42,791 bases of DNA from Polyangium sp. 15x6 (GTDB lineage Bacteria > Myxococcota_A > Polyangia > Polyangiales > Polyangiaceae): the NCBI RefSeq assembly GCF_029960785.1, contig NZ_JASBQE010000102.1:1-42791 (forward strand), given 5' to 3'. The notes beneath the pieces were generated by a model. It had not been told where the DNA came from and searched no databases. It saw only the letters and a list, made by a program, of their open reading frames with translations. Below are positions 24,892-33,654 of the stretch, piece after piece (within the stretch, counting starts at the first letter, position 1; the number at the start of each line of letters is the position of its first letter). The translations under genes were made by a program, and so were the position numbers.

Positions 24892-26448
24892 TCACCGGAG
24901 AGAGCCGGTGGCCTCTTCCACGGCGCGGCGGAGGGCGCCCGAAAGGACGATGTCGCGGACGGCGGCAATGTCGCGATAGAGGGGGCGGTCCTCGTCGAGC
25001 GTGGGGGAGACGGCGCGGACGGTCGCGTGCGCTCGCTCGACGGCGGCCGAGGAGCGGAGGGGGCGGCGCTGATCGATGCCCTGGGCGGCCGTGAGGATCT
25101 CGATCGCGAGCGAGGTGCGGACGTTCTCGATGACCTGGGCGAGCTTGCGGGCGCTGACGCTGCCCATGCTGACGTGATCCTCGCGGCCGGCGCTCGAAGG
25201 GATCGAGTCGATGCTGGCCGGATGGCAGAGGACCTTGTTCTCGCTGACGAGCGAGGCGCTCGCGACCTGCGCGATCATGAAGCCGGAGTGCAGGCCGCTC
25301 TGCGGCGCGAGGAAGGGGGTGAGGCCGCTCGAGAGCGCGGGGTTGACGAGCTGCTCGACGCGGCGCTCGCTGATGTTCGCGAGCTCGGCCGCGGCCATGG
25401 CCGCGAGGTCGAGCGCGAGCGCGAGCGGCTGGCCGTGGAAGTTGCCGCCCGAGAGGAGGTCGGCGCCGCCGTCGTCGCGGAGGAAGACGGTGGGGTTGTC
25501 GGTGACGCTGTTGATCTCGCGGGTGAGGACGTCGGCAGCCCAGCCGAGGGCGTCACGCGAGGCGCCGTGGACCTGGGGCATGCAGCGGAGCGAGTAGGCG
25601 TCCTGCACGCGCGGGCAGTCGGCATGGCTCTGCATGATCTCGCTGTCGTCGAGCATCGCGCGGAGGTTTTCGGCGCACGCGGCCTGGCCCGGGTGCGGGC
25701 GGACGGCCATGAGGCGCTCGTCGAAGGGGCGCTTCGAGCCCTTGTTCGCCTCGAGGCTCATCGCGCCGGCGACGTCGGCGATCGTGCAGAGGGCGAGCGC
25801 GTCGCGCACGGCGAGCGCGCCGAGGGCGGCCATGTACTGCGTGCCGTTGATGAGCGCGAGGCCCTCCTTCGCCGCGAGGACCACGGGGCGGAGCTCGGCG
25901 CGCGCGAGAGCTTCCGCGCTCGTCATGCGCTGGCCGCGGAAGGAGGCCTCGCCTTCGCCCATGAGCGTGAGGGCGAGGTGCGCGAGCGGCGCGAGGTCGC
26001 CCGAGGCGCCGACCGAGCCTTGCGAGGGGATGCGCGGCGCGACGCCGGCGTTGAGCATGGCGAGGAGCAGATCGACGACCTCGGCGCGGACGCCCGAGTA
26101 GCCGAGCGCGACGACCTGCGCGCGAAGGACCATCATGGCGCGGACCTCGGGCTCGCCGAGATCCGGGCCGACGCCGGTCGCGTGGCTGCGAACGAGGTTC
26201 TTCTGCAAGGCGATGACGTCGCGCTCGGCGATACGCGTCTCGGCGAGCGCGCCGAAGCCGGTGTTGATGCCGTAGACGGCAGGCGCGGCGTCGCCGGCCT
26301 CGGCGATGGCGTCGACGGCGCGGCGCGAGGCGACGATGCGGGCGCGAGCCTCGGGGCAAAGGGCGACGGGGCGGCCGTGACGGCTGACGTCCTCGAGATC
26401 GGCGAGGGTGATCGGACGCCCAACGAGAAGAGGCGAAAGGGTGTGCAC
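24892..26448 (-). CDS. hutH: Histidine ammonia-lyase
   Basis: A 518-residue MIO-dependent ammonia-lyase that converts L-histidine to trans-urocanate. The MIO triad Ala-Ser-Gly is in [11 protein letters not shown] (about residues 142-152). [15 protein letters not shown] carries the catalytic Tyr. [11 protein letters not shown] carries the Ser-His pair typical of HAL rather than PAL/TAL, and [13 protein letters not shown] carries the base Glu-Asp. Length fits HutH (about 510). The GTG at 26448 is chosen; a second GTG is three codons upstream. TAACGT, 7 nt before the GTG, may be the -10 of a leaderless promoter. No hutU, hutI or hutG is adjacent, so it is separated from the rest of the histidine-degradation pathway. 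Confidence 0.93.
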   Translation of the reverse strand: MHTLSPLLVGRPITLADLEDVSRHGRPVALCPEARARIVASRRAVDAIAEAGDAAPAVYGINTGFGALAETRIAERDVIALQKNLVRSHATGVGPDLGEPEVRAMMVLRAQVVALGYSGVRAEVVDLLLAMLNAGVAPRIPSQGSVGASGDLAPLAHLALTLMGEGEASFRGQRMTSAEALARAELRPVVLAAKEGLALINGTQYMAALGALAVRDALALCTIADVAGAMSLEANKGSKRPFDERLMAVRPHPGQAACAENLRAMLDDSEIMQSHADCPRVQDAYSLRCMPQVHGASRDALGWAADVLTREINSVTDNPTVFLRDDGGADLLSGGNFHGQPLALALDLAAMAAAELANISERRVEQLVNPALSSGLTPFLAPQSGLHSGFMIAQVASASLVSENKVLCHPASIDSIPSSAGREDHVSMGSVSARKLAQVIENVRTSLAIEILTAAQGIDQRRPLRSSAAVERAHATVRAVSPTLDEDRPLYRDIAAVRDIVLSGALRRAVEEATGSLR

Positions 26449-26524
26449 GGGCGCCACGTTAGTACATCCCGCGCCGCGTGCCTCCGCGCGGGCGCACCTC
26501 ACGGAGGGACGGGCGAAAGCGGCT

Positions 26525-26552
26525 TTGACGGTCGGGGGCGATCGCCTAAGCT
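26525..26552 (+). promoter_or_regulatory. Promoter for Cys-rich lipoprotein, probably leaderless
   Basis: TTGACG (26525-26530), a 16-bp spacer and TAAGCT (26547-26552) precede the ATG at 26561 by 8 nt. No Shine-Dalgarno is present in the eight intervening bases. Confidence 0.5.
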
Positions 26553-26560
26553 CCGGCCCC

Positions 26561-26935
26561 ATGCAAACCCTCCGATGGTCTTTCGCTGCGCTCTTGCTCG
26601 GGTTGGTCGCGTGTGCCGGCTCCGCAGCCGAGGGGCCGGGGTCGACCGAGCCCGGCGCGATCCAGTCCGCTCCGAACGAGCCGCCGCCTCCTGCCGCGGA
26701 AGGCCCGATCACCTGCGGCCTGCCCGCGCCCGTGGTGAGCGAAGACCCGTGTACGAAGGACGCCGAGTGTGCGCCCGCGGAGCCTTGCCATGCGCACGCC
26801 TGTGTCGCCGTCGCCCACGCGAAGCCGCGCACGCCCGACACGGTCTGCTCCACGATGCTCGATTGCAAGAGCGTCGACGCGAACCCTTGCGTGTGTCACC
26901 AGGGCCGCTGCGCCCTCGTGCCGAAGCCCAACTGA
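26561..26935 (+). CDS. Small Cys-rich lipoprotein
   Basis: A 124-residue lipoprotein. The signal peptide [18 protein letters not shown] ends in the lipidated Cys18, followed by a Gly/Pro/Glu-rich spacer to about residue 50. The small domain has nine Cys in about 65 residues ([55 protein letters not shown]), giving several disulphides. This 'Cys-knot after lipobox' layout is frequent among myxobacterial surface lipoproteins. It is followed 12 bp later by the biotin carrier gene, but the two may not be functionally linked. Function unknown. Confidence 0.7.
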   Translation: MQTLRWSFAALLLGLVACAGSAAEGPGSTEPGAIQSAPNEPPPPAAEGPITCGLPAPVVSEDPCTKDAECAPAEPCHAHACVAVAHAKPRTPDTVCSTMLDCKSVDANPCVCHQGRCALVPKPN

Positions 26936-26947
26936 TCCACGATTGCC

Positions 26948-27451
26948 ATGCGGTACTTCGTCAAATTCCCTTCCGGTCGCGAGGTCCCCGTCGATCTGAC
27001 CGTGCTGCCCTCGGGCGAGATCCGCGCCGAGGTCGAGGGTCGATCGTTCGCGATCGACGCCTACGACCACCAGGGGGCGGTGCACCTCGACATCGGCGGA
27101 CGCTCGGTCGAGCTCTGGATGGAGGGCACGCCGCCCGAGGTCGGCGTCGTCACGTCGTCGCGGCGGTTTTACGCGCGCGTCGAGAACGAACGGCTGCGCG
27201 CGCTCTCGACCGTGCAAGGCGGCAAGAGCGGCGGCGGCGAGGGGCTCGTCACGTCGCCGATGCCCGGCCGCGTGCTCAAGGTGCTCGTGGCCGAGGGCGA
27301 CGAGATCCACGCGGGACGGCCGCTCGTCGTGGTCGAAGCGATGAAGATGGAGAACGAGCTCGCGTCCACGCGCGACGGTCGGGTGAAGAAGGTCTACGTG
27401 ACCGCTGGCGCGACCGTCGAAGGGGGTGCCAAGCTCGTCGAGATCGAATGA
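26948..27451 (+). CDS. Biotinyl-domain protein (BCCP-like carrier)
   Basis: A 167-residue protein. Residues about 95-167 form a biotinyl domain (LVTSPMPGRVLKVLVAEGDEIHAGRPLVVVEAMKMEN) with the biotinylation site Lys in EAMKMEN (about residue 133). The N-terminal 90 residues (FPSGREVPVDLTVLPSGEIRAEVEGRSFAIDAY) form a beta-rich region as in the carrier subunits of acyl-CoA or pyruvate carboxylases. The biotin carboxylase and carboxyltransferase partners are not next to it, so it must work with enzymes encoded elsewhere. The stop overlaps the next start by ATGA (27448-27451), so the PLP enzyme downstream is translationally coupled. Confidence 0.88.
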   Translation: MRYFVKFPSGREVPVDLTVLPSGEIRAEVEGRSFAIDAYDHQGAVHLDIGGRSVELWMEGTPPEVGVVTSSRRFYARVENERLRALSTVQGGKSGGGEGLVTSPMPGRVLKVLVAEGDEIHAGRPLVVVEAMKMENELASTRDGRVKKVYVTAGATVEGGAKLVEIE

Positions 27452-28464
27452 GTCTTCGAAAGCGCCTTCCGCTCGCTCACCTGCCAACCCCACTCCAGCG
27501 CCCGCGAAGGCTCGTCGTCGCGACGGGCATCGACCTCTGGGTCAAGCGCGACGACATGACCGGGGGCGCCGAGGCGGGCAACAAGATCCGCAAGCTCGAG
27601 TTCCTGCTCGGCGAGGCCCTCTCGCTCGAGTGCGACACGGTCATCACCTGCGGCGGGCTGCAATCGAACCACGCCCGCGCGACCGCGCTCGCAGCCGCCT
27701 CGCTCGGCCTGCGCGCCGTGCTCTTTTTGAGGACGAACGATCCCTCGCTCGATCCGTCCCGCGCGCCGCTCGAAGGCAACGTGCTGATCGATCGCCTCGC
27801 CGGCGCGGAGATCCGGCTCATCACGCCCGAGCAGTACCGGGATCGGGATCGCATCCTGGACGAGGCCGCCGAGGAGCTGCGGTCCGAGGGGCAGAAGCCG
27901 TACGTGATCCCCGAGGGAGGCTCGAACGGGCTCGGCGCGCTCGGGTACGTCGAGGCCATGGGCGAGGTGCGGCGTCAGCTCGATCTCGGGCTCGGCGGGG
28001 GCAAGCCGTTCGACGCGGTCGTGGTCGCGTGTGGATCGGGCGGCACGGCGGCGGGCGCGGCGCTCGGCGCGGCGTTCCACGGCGTGGCGAGCGAGGTGGT
28101 GGCCGTGGCGGTGTGCGACGACGCGCCCACGTTCCAGGCGCGGATCGAGGGCATCGTGCGAGAGGCACGCACGCTCGACCCGCGCCTGCCCGAGCCCGCG
28201 CGCGTGACGGTGGATGACGCTCACAAGGGCCCGGCCTACGCGGTGAGCACGCCCGAGCAGCGCCGGCTCATCGCGAGCGTGGCGGGTTTGTCCGGGATGG
28301 TGCTCGACCCGGTCTACACGGGCAAGGCGTTCTCGGCGCTGATGGATCTCGCGGGGGCGGGCGGGCCGCTCGCCGGCAAGCGGATCCTGTTCGTGCACAC
28401 GGGCGGGCTGCCGGGGCTCCTCGCGCAAGGAGCGACGTTCCAGGACGCGCTCGGTCTGGACTGA
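27448..28464 (+). CDS. dcyD: PLP-dependent D-cysteine desulfhydrase / ACC deaminase family
   Basis: A 338-residue fold-type II PLP enzyme. LWVKRDDMTGGAEAGNKIRKLEFLL carries the PLP-binding Lys (K46) and TCGGLQSNHAR the Asn/Ser phosphate-side contacts; GSGGTAAGAALGA is the Gly-rich phosphate loop. This combination is typical of D-cysteine desulfhydrase (DcyD) and the related ACC deaminase, which releases H2S, pyruvate and NH3 from D-Cys. Family is certain. D-Cys versus ACC (1-aminocyclopropane-1-carboxylate) specificity is inferred from the higher resemblance to DcyD. It overlaps the biotin carrier by ATGA, so they share a transcript. Confidence 0.85.
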   Translation: MSLRKRLPLAHLPTPLQRPRRLVVATGIDLWVKRDDMTGGAEAGNKIRKLEFLLGEALSLECDTVITCGGLQSNHARATALAAASLGLRAVLFLRTNDPSLDPSRAPLEGNVLIDRLAGAEIRLITPEQYRDRDRILDEAAEELRSEGQKPYVIPEGGSNGLGALGYVEAMGEVRRQLDLGLGGGKPFDAVVVACGSGGTAAGAALGAAFHGVASEVVAVAVCDDAPTFQARIEGIVREARTLDPRLPEPARVTVDDAHKGPAYAVSTPEQRRLIASVAGLSGMVLDPVYTGKAFSALMDLAGAGGPLAGKRILFVHTGGLPGLLAQGATFQDALGLD

Positions 28465-28501
28465 GCGACCCGTTTCACCTCCAACGAAGAGAAGCCGATC
28501 G

Positions 28502-29188
28502 ATGCTACCGCGTGTCCTCGAACCCGAGGTCATGGACACCCCCGAGGAGGCCCGTGACTACGACGCCATGGATCACGCCGCGGTGAACCGCGCGTTCTGC
28601 GAGGACATGCTCGCGGTCCTGTCGACCCCGGGACGCGTGCTCGACGTCGGCACGGGCACGGCGCGGATCCCGATCGAGCTCTGCGCGCTCTCGCCGAGCG
28701 CCGAGGTCGTGGCCATCGATCTCGCCGAGCACATGCTCGCGCTCGCCCGAGAGAACATCGAGCGCGCGGGACTCGCCTCCCGCGTGACCGTCGCGAAGAT
28801 CGACGCGAAGGCCCTGCCCTACCCCGACGGCTCCTTCGGCGCCGTCCTGTCGAACTCGATCGTGCACCACATCCCCGAGCCCGCGCAGGTCCTCGCCGAG
28901 ATGTGGCGCGTGACCTCCCGGGGCGGCCTGCTCTTCGTGCGTGATCTCCACCGGCCCGAGACCGAAGGCGAAATCGATCGCCTCGTCGCGCTCTACAGCG
29001 GCGAGCGTCCGGCCGATCCCGCGGCCGCGATCTCCTTTGATCACCAACGATCGCTCTTCCGCGCCTCGCTCGCCGCGGCGCTCACCGCCACCGAGATCGC
29101 CGCGTTCGTGGCGCCGCTCGGGATCCCCGCGTCGGCCGTGCGGATGACGAGCGATCGGCACTGGACGCTCTCCGCCGTCAAACGCTGA
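28502..29188 (+). CDS. Class I SAM-dependent methyltransferase
   Basis: A 228-residue methyltransferase. Motif I is VLDVGTGTARIPIEL (residues 47-60), followed by the acidic residue of motif II (VVAIDLAEHML), DAKALPYPDGSFGAVLSNSIVHHI and an MT11-type LAEMWRVTSRGGLLFVRDL. The substrate is unknown; the set resembles UbiE/ArsM-like small-molecule methyltransferases. It begins 37 bp after the desulfhydrase gene on the same strand, so may be its operon partner. It ends 30 bp from the convergent L,D-transpeptidase gene. Confidence 0.85.
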   Translation: MLPRVLEPEVMDTPEEARDYDAMDHAAVNRAFCEDMLAVLSTPGRVLDVGTGTARIPIELCALSPSAEVVAIDLAEHMLALARENIERAGLASRVTVAKIDAKALPYPDGSFGAVLSNSIVHHIPEPAQVLAEMWRVTSRGGLLFVRDLHRPETEGEIDRLVALYSGERPADPAAAISFDHQRSLFRASLAAALTATEIAAFVAPLGIPASAVRMTSDRHWTLSAVKR

Positions 29189-29218
29189 CGACGAAGAGCG
29201 CCCCGCGCGCTCGGCTTT

Positions 29219-30793
29219 TCAGGGGTGGATGTTCACCACGGTGCCTTCGCCCGTGGGTTCGCTCGCCTGCACGCCGTGCCAGTCCGTGGGCAGCGGCGGA
29301 TCGGTCCACATGAAGACGCGGCGCGCGTCGATCGGCGAGAGGTTGATGCAGCCGTGGCTCCTCGGCTTGCCGTACTCGTCGTGCCACGGCGCCGCGTGGA
29401 GCGCGTAGCCCGCCTCGAAGTACTGCACCCACGGCACGTCACGCAGCTCGAACTTGTTGCCGACCTCGTGCGAGTCCATCGTGGTCGTGACGTGCTTCTC
29501 GCGGATCTTGAAGGTGCCGCGCACGGTCGAGTACGTCTTCTTGGGGTCGCCGAGCCCGTCGCGGCCCGTCGCCACCGCCGTCGCGTAGACCGGCTTCGTC
29601 CCCTCGTACAGGATGAGGATCTGGCTCAGGATCGAGATGTCGATCCACTTCTTCGTCTTCGCCGCGAAGCTCGGGAGCTCCGACGGTTTGACCGCGATCG
29701 CCACGTCGCTGTCCTTGATCCACGTGCCGTCCTTGGCCTCGACGAGGCGCGTCTCGCCGATGCGCATGCTCTTGCCCGTGAGCTGGATGGGCGTGTGGAA
29801 CGCGAGCTTGCCCGCCTTCTCGAGCGAGCGCTTGCTCGTGTCGTACTTGTACGCGTCCGGCACGCGCACGAACGCGAGCGGAAGCTCCCAGCCCTTGCGC
29901 ATGTCGACGCCGTGGAACGTCGATCCCCGCGCGGGCTTGATCTTCGACGTCGGCACGAGGCGCGCGTCCGTGGTCATCGCGAAGCGCCGATCGTTGTCGC
30001 CGACGAACGTGCCGATGAGCGCGAGCCCCGCGTGCCGCGCGACGCGGTTCGTGATGATCGCGTAGTCGGGGACCTTGAACGACGAGATGTTCGGGATCTT
30101 GCGGCCGCCCTGGAAAAACCAGGGGATCGCGTCGTTCCCGTCGCCGCCGTAGAGCTCCTGATCCGAGAGGTCCGGCGGCTCGCTCGGCGGCTCGCCGATC
30201 GCGTTGCCCTCGGCGTCGAGCGGCACGTCGTTCGCGCCGACCTCGATCGCGTCCCACTTCTTCTGGAGGCGCTTGTAGCTCCGGAGGTGCTCCTTGAGCC
30301 GCATCTCGTACTGGAACTGCTCGGCCTTCGTCGCGGGCCGGTAGTAGTTCGGCGCGATCGCTCGTACGAACGCGTAGGGGTACGGCATCGGCTTCGAGAG
30401 GTCCGGCCGCTTCGTGAGCGCCCGCAAGATCGGGTGCTTCATGTCGATCGACGCGCTGCCCTCGGCGCAGATGTAGCCGGCCGGCAGGACGCGGTAATAC
30501 CCGCCCTGGCAGTCGTCGAACGCGGCGGGTTTCTCCCCGCGCACCGCGGTGGCGCCCGCGCGCAGGTAGCCGATCTTCGGCGACCTTCGATCAGGCTTCA
30601 GATAGATGGGCGCCGCCATCTCCACGGCGCCGATGCGGGGGCCGCCTTCCTTGGGGACCGTCGCCGGATCGGCCGCGACCTGCTCCGCAGGCGCGGACAA
30701 GCTGACGATGCCCTCGGGGGAGCCCTTGCCCTTGCACCCGGCGAGCGCAAGCACACCGAGGGCCAGGAGGGAGAGCCGCTTGCGTGCGTCCAT
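29219..30793 (-). CDS. L,D-transpeptidase (YkuD) lipoprotein
   Basis: A 524-residue exported protein. The start at 30793 (MDARKRLSLLALG) gives lipobox VLALAGC (Cys20); an upstream in-frame start adds 17 residues without a signal. Residues about 60-350 are an N-terminal region with a possible SH3-like fold. The YkuD catalytic domain (about 360-500) has HAAPWHDEYGKPRSHGCINL, with the catalytic Cys in SHGCINLSP (about residue 480). L,D-transpeptidases form 3-3 cross-links in peptidoglycan or attach lipoproteins to it. It is divergent from the tRNA gene; no -35/-10 pair is obvious upstream, though GGCATC ends 8 nt before the ATG. Confidence 0.88.
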   Translation of the reverse strand: MDARKRLSLLALGVLALAGCKGKGSPEGIVSLSAPAEQVAADPATVPKEGGPRIGAVEMAAPIYLKPDRRSPKIGYLRAGATAVRGEKPAAFDDCQGGYYRVLPAGYICAEGSASIDMKHPILRALTKRPDLSKPMPYPYAFVRAIAPNYYRPATKAEQFQYEMRLKEHLRSYKRLQKKWDAIEVGANDVPLDAEGNAIGEPPSEPPDLSDQELYGGDGNDAIPWFFQGGRKIPNISSFKVPDYAIITNRVARHAGLALIGTFVGDNDRRFAMTTDARLVPTSKIKPARGSTFHGVDMRKGWELPLAFVRVPDAYKYDTSKRSLEKAGKLAFHTPIQLTGKSMRIGETRLVEAKDGTWIKDSDVAIAVKPSELPSFAAKTKKWIDISILSQILILYEGTKPVYATAVATGRDGLGDPKKTYSTVRGTFKIREKHVTTTMDSHEVGNKFELRDVPWVQYFEAGYALHAAPWHDEYGKPRSHGCINLSPIDARRVFMWTDPPLPTDWHGVQASEPTGEGTVVNIHP

Positions 30794-30865
30794 GAGCCCC
30801 GGATGCCGGATGTCGGCCGAGAGGGCCAAGTTTTGAGACCGCACCCGAACGACGCTCGAAGGACT

Positions 30866-30894
30866 TGCGCAGGGGCAAACTTCCCGCTAGGTTG
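30866..30894 (+). promoter_or_regulatory. Promoter of the tRNA-Arg gene
   Basis: TTGCGC (30866-30871), a 17-bp spacer and TAGGTT (30889-30894), ending 28 nt before the mature tRNA 5' end. The two hexamers are identical to those before the gene at 1865. Confidence 0.6.
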
Positions 30895-30922
30895 CTGGCC
30901 CCCGCGTCCGAAAACGCGGCGT

Positions 30923-30996
30923 GCGCCACTAGCTCAGCTGGATAGAGCGTCGGCCTCCGGAGCCGAAGGCCAGTGGTTCGAATCCACTGTGGCGCG
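30923..30996 (+). tRNA. tRNA-Arg (anticodon CCG)
   Basis: All arms fold: acceptor GCGCCAC/GTGGCGC, D-arm GCTC-AGCTGGATA-GAGC, anticodon arm TCGGC-CTCCGGA-GCCGA with CCG at positions 34-36, and T-arm AGTGG-TTCGAAT-CCACT. CCG reads CGG (Arg) codons. The discriminator base is G. The 3' CCA is not encoded in the DNA, so it is added post-transcriptionally. The histidine kinase gene converges on it, ending 8 bp away. Confidence 0.97.
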
Positions 30997-31004
30997 CAGC
31001 GTTA

Positions 31005-32567
31005 TCACTGCATTTCGTTCATCGCCGCGAGGAGCGCGTCGGTACTCACAGGCTTGACGAGGTGGTGCGCGAAGCCCGCCTCGCTCGCGTGCTTGCGGTC
31101 CTCCTCCTGCCCGTACCCCGTCACCGCGAGCAGCCGCGGCGCCCGCGCCCCGAGCCGCTCGCGGATCCGCGTGGCGAGCTCGTAGCCGTCCATCACGGGC
31201 AGACCGATGTCGAGCACCGCGATGTCCGGCGCGAACGACTCGAGCATCGAGAGCGCTTGCGGCCCGTCGAAGGCCACGGCCACGGGCCAGCCCTGCGCGC
31301 GGATCACGTCCGCGAGCAGCGTCGCCGCGTCCTCGTTGTCGTCGACGACGAGCACGCGATGCGAGGGGAGCATCGCCGCAGGCGCGGGCGCCACCTCGAT
31401 CGCGGGCAGCGACGCGCGATCGAGCCAGGGCAATCGCACCTCGATCGTGCTCCCGTGACCTGCGCCGTCGCTGTGCGCCGACACCTCGCCGCCGTGCAGC
31501 GACACCAGGCTCTTGACGAGCGTGAGCCCGATGCCGAGCCCGCCCACGCTGCGCTCCATGCTCTGCGCGCCTTGCACGAACGGCTCGAACACCCGCGCGA
31601 GCAGCTCCGGGCTCATGCCCACGCCCGTGTCGCGCACCGTGGCCACGACCGTGCCGCCTCGCCGCTCGGCCGAGACTTCGACGATCCCGCCGAGCTCGGT
31701 GTACTTCGCCGCGTTCGTGAAGAGGTTCGTGAAGACCTGCGCGAGCCTGTCGGGATCTGCGTACACCGCGAGCCCGGTCCTCGGCACGTTCACGGTCACG
31801 TGGTGGCGACGTTTTTCGAGCAGCGGGCTCGCCATCTCGAGCGCGCGCGTGATGACCGGTTCGAGCTCGGTGGGTCGCTTCGACAGCGAAATGAGCCCAC
31901 GCGCGACGCGCGAGACGTCGAGCAGATCGTCGACCATCCGGCCGAGGTGATGCACTTGCCGCTCGATCACTTGCTCCGGACGGCCGAGCGCTCCGCCGCT
32001 GCGCATGCGGATGAGCTCGAGGGCCGTGACCATCGGGGCGAGCGGATTGCGGAGCTCGTGCCCGAGCATCGCCAGAAATCCGTCCTTCGCCTGGTTGGCG
32101 GTCTCGGCCTGGCTACGCAGCGCCTCCTCGCGCGCGCTCGATTCTTCGGCGCGTCGACGCGCGATGCGCTCGCTCTCGTGGGCCTCGCGCAGGTGCGCAA
32201 TCGCGACGTTGCGCTCGTTCGTGAGCCAGCTGATGAGCACGCCCATCAGGAGAAAAACGACGAGGCTCGTGACCTCTTCGACCGAACCACCAGCGGACGG
32301 GTAATCGTATCGAAGGAAAAACCAGGCAACGCTGGAGCCGCCGACGAGCGTGGTGAGCATTCCGGCACGGAATCCTCCATACCAGCCGCTCAACACCACG
32401 GCGGGGAACATCGTGATGAATGGGACCTCGTTGCCGACGACCGGCGTCAGCAATATGCGCGAACCTAGCCCGAGCCCGGCTGATAGCAGCGCCACCGCGT
32501 AACGTTTCCACACCGTACGTGTCAACGGCGCGTCCGAGCGGTTCAATGCCGTACCTCTGAGCTCCAC
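31005..32567 (-). CDS. Hybrid sensor histidine kinase with DUF4118 membrane domain and receiver
   Basis: A 520-residue hybrid kinase. Residues about 15-115 contain four hydrophobic segments matching DUF4118 (KdpD-like) membrane sensors. A coiled coil leads to HisKA (MLGHELRNPLAPM; phospho-His about 171), HATPase_c (NLFTNAAKYTE, DTGVGMSPELLARVFEPF, GGLGIGLTL) and a C-terminal receiver (VLVVDDNEDAATLL; phospho-Asp in AVLDIGLPVMDG, about 452). No downstream response regulator gene follows it, so output must go to a partner elsewhere. The start is a GTG at 32567 without an obvious Shine-Dalgarno. It is 176 bp downstream of the partner-switching operon on the same strand, so read-through is possible. 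Confidence 0.85.
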   Translation of the reverse strand: MELRGTALNRSDAPLTRTVWKRYAVALLSAGLGLGSRILLTPVVGNEVPFITMFPAVVLSGWYGGFRAGMLTTLVGGSSVAWFFLRYDYPSAGGSVEEVTSLVVFLLMGVLISWLTNERNVAIAHLREAHESERIARRRAEESSAREEALRSQAETANQAKDGFLAMLGHELRNPLAPMVTALELIRMRSGGALGRPEQVIERQVHHLGRMVDDLLDVSRVARGLISLSKRPTELEPVITRALEMASPLLEKRRHHVTVNVPRTGLAVYADPDRLAQVFTNLFTNAAKYTELGGIVEVSAERRGGTVVATVRDTGVGMSPELLARVFEPFVQGAQSMERSVGGLGIGLTLVKSLVSLHGGEVSAHSDGAGHGSTIEVRLPWLDRASLPAIEVAPAPAAMLPSHRVLVVDDNEDAATLLADVIRAQGWPVAVAFDGPQALSMLESFAPDIAVLDIGLPVMDGYELATRIRERLGARAPRLLAVTGYGQEEDRKHASEAGFAHHLVKPVSTDALLAAMNEMQ

Positions 32568-32743
32568 GATGATCAGGCGGTCGGAAAGAACGTACTACGA
32601 ATCTCGCGTCCGCGCGATTCTGGAGGAACGGCGGCCCGGCACGAGCAGGGATTCGGCGTGAGCTGGATGGAATGGAATTCCGTTTGAACAGAAACGGATG
32701 GCGGGGAGGCGGATGGGACGCTGCGTATCGAGCGGTCGGACGG

Positions 32744-33151
32744 TCAGGGCGCTTTGACGTCCTCGAAGTTCGTCCTCGCGGCAATGTGCTCCTCGCTCAG
32801 GTTGAGCAGGATGGGCAGGGTCTCGCATTGCCAGTCGTCGTCGGCGATACGACGCACGGTGACGCGGCCGGGGACGAGGTTGTAGACCGCGTCGACGATA
32901 TCCATGATGACGTAGAACCCGTTCGAGTTGCAGAAGCGCATCTTGACGAAGTCCATCGTCGTCTCGGTGACGGACTGCCGGGGGAGGACCTTCGCGAGCT
33001 CCTCGAGGTACGTGTGGAGGTAGCGGTAGGGGTTGTCCACCCGGATGACGCCCTCGAACGTCAGGATCAGGTGATGATCATCGAGCTTCGCGACCGAGTG
33101 GAACACGCTCAGGCCGCCGTCCATGATTTCACCGTAGGTGAGGACCTTCAT
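32744..33151 (-). CDS. STAS-type anti-anti-sigma-like protein (last gene of partner-switching operon)
   Basis: A 135-residue protein. The middle (residues 27-110) has the STAS order: strands (HHLILTFEGVIRVDN), helix and the switch segment FVKMRFCNSNGFYVIMD. SpoIIAA/RsbV have DSSG with the second Ser phosphorylated there; here it is N-S-N-G, so the usual phosphoserine position is Asn (77) with Ser76 next to it. It is related to the C-terminal domain of the gene at 34689. The start overlaps the ATPase gene stop by ATGA (33148-33151), so the two proteins are made together. They would be predicted to bind each other. Confidence 0.7.
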   Translation of the reverse strand: MKVLTYGEIMDGGLSVFHSVAKLDDHHLILTFEGVIRVDNPYRYLHTYLEELAKVLPRQSVTETTMDFVKMRFCNSNGFYVIMDIVDAVYNLVPGRVTVRRIADDDWQCETLPILLNLSEEHIAARTNFEDVKAP

Positions 33152-33654
33152 GCGAAACCTCTCATCGGGAATAGCGCTTTGACAACGAGGAACCCCTGCT
33201 CGTACTCGGCCGTGAGCTTGAACTTGCTCTCCGCAGTGAGCCGCATGAGGCCGAGGCCTCCCTTCGCCTTGTCGATACGCCGGCGATAGACCGTATCCGC
33301 GAGGAGCTTCCTCGGGTCCTCGGCGTTGGCGATGATGGTGAAGCGATCGCTCACGGCTTTGAACTCGTCTTCCGTGGCCGGATTCGCCACGGTGATCATG
33401 AGCTCATCGCCGTCGATCTTGAGGTCGACGCGCAATGCGCCGTCACGGATCGAGCAGTGCTCCATCACGTTGGTGACCAGCTCGATGACGACCACGTTCG
33501 CCTTCGAGCAGATCTGCCGCGGGTAAAACATCCCCAAAAGGTCGAAGAGAAAGTTCCCGAGCAGGCCTGCCACGTCTCCGGCCACGTGATCGAGCGGCGC
33601 GATGGAAATCGACGCTCCGACGGCCGTCTGCGTCCGGTTGCCCCCGGCGCTCAT
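33148..33654 (-). CDS. GHKL ATPase-like anti-sigma/serine-kinase family protein
   Basis: A 168-residue ATP-binding protein of the RsbW/SpoIIAB type. The N-box helix is VVVIELVTNVMEH (residues 54-66), the ADP-binding Asp is missing or altered (ITVANPATEDE), and a G-box KGGLGLMRL (131-139) is intact. Anti-sigma kinases of this fold phosphorylate the Ser of a STAS partner and hold a target when the partner is phosphorylated. The start ATG overlaps the phosphatase stop by ATGA (33651-33654), and its stop overlaps the next STAS gene in the same way. Kinase activity is inferred; the exact target is unknown. Confidence 0.75.
   Translation of the reverse strand: MSAGGNRTQTAVGASISIAPLDHVAGDVAGLLGNFLFDLLGMFYPRQICSKANVVVIELVTNVMEHCSIRDGALRVDLKIDGDELMITVANPATEDEFKAVSDRFTIIANAEDPRKLLADTVYRRRIDKAKGGLGLMRLTAESKFKLTAEYEQGFLVVKALFPMRGFA

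Noticed and set aside
24892-26448. Phenylalanine/tyrosine ammonia-lyase
   Set aside because: The Ser-His pair in RSHATGVG and the REDHVSMG motif fit histidine ammonia-lyase, and length agrees with HutH.
25027-28464. Very long plus-strand open frame
   Set aside because: Only its last 339 codons (27448-28464) are coding (the PLP enzyme). The rest is the antisense of hutH and other genes, kept open by high G+C.
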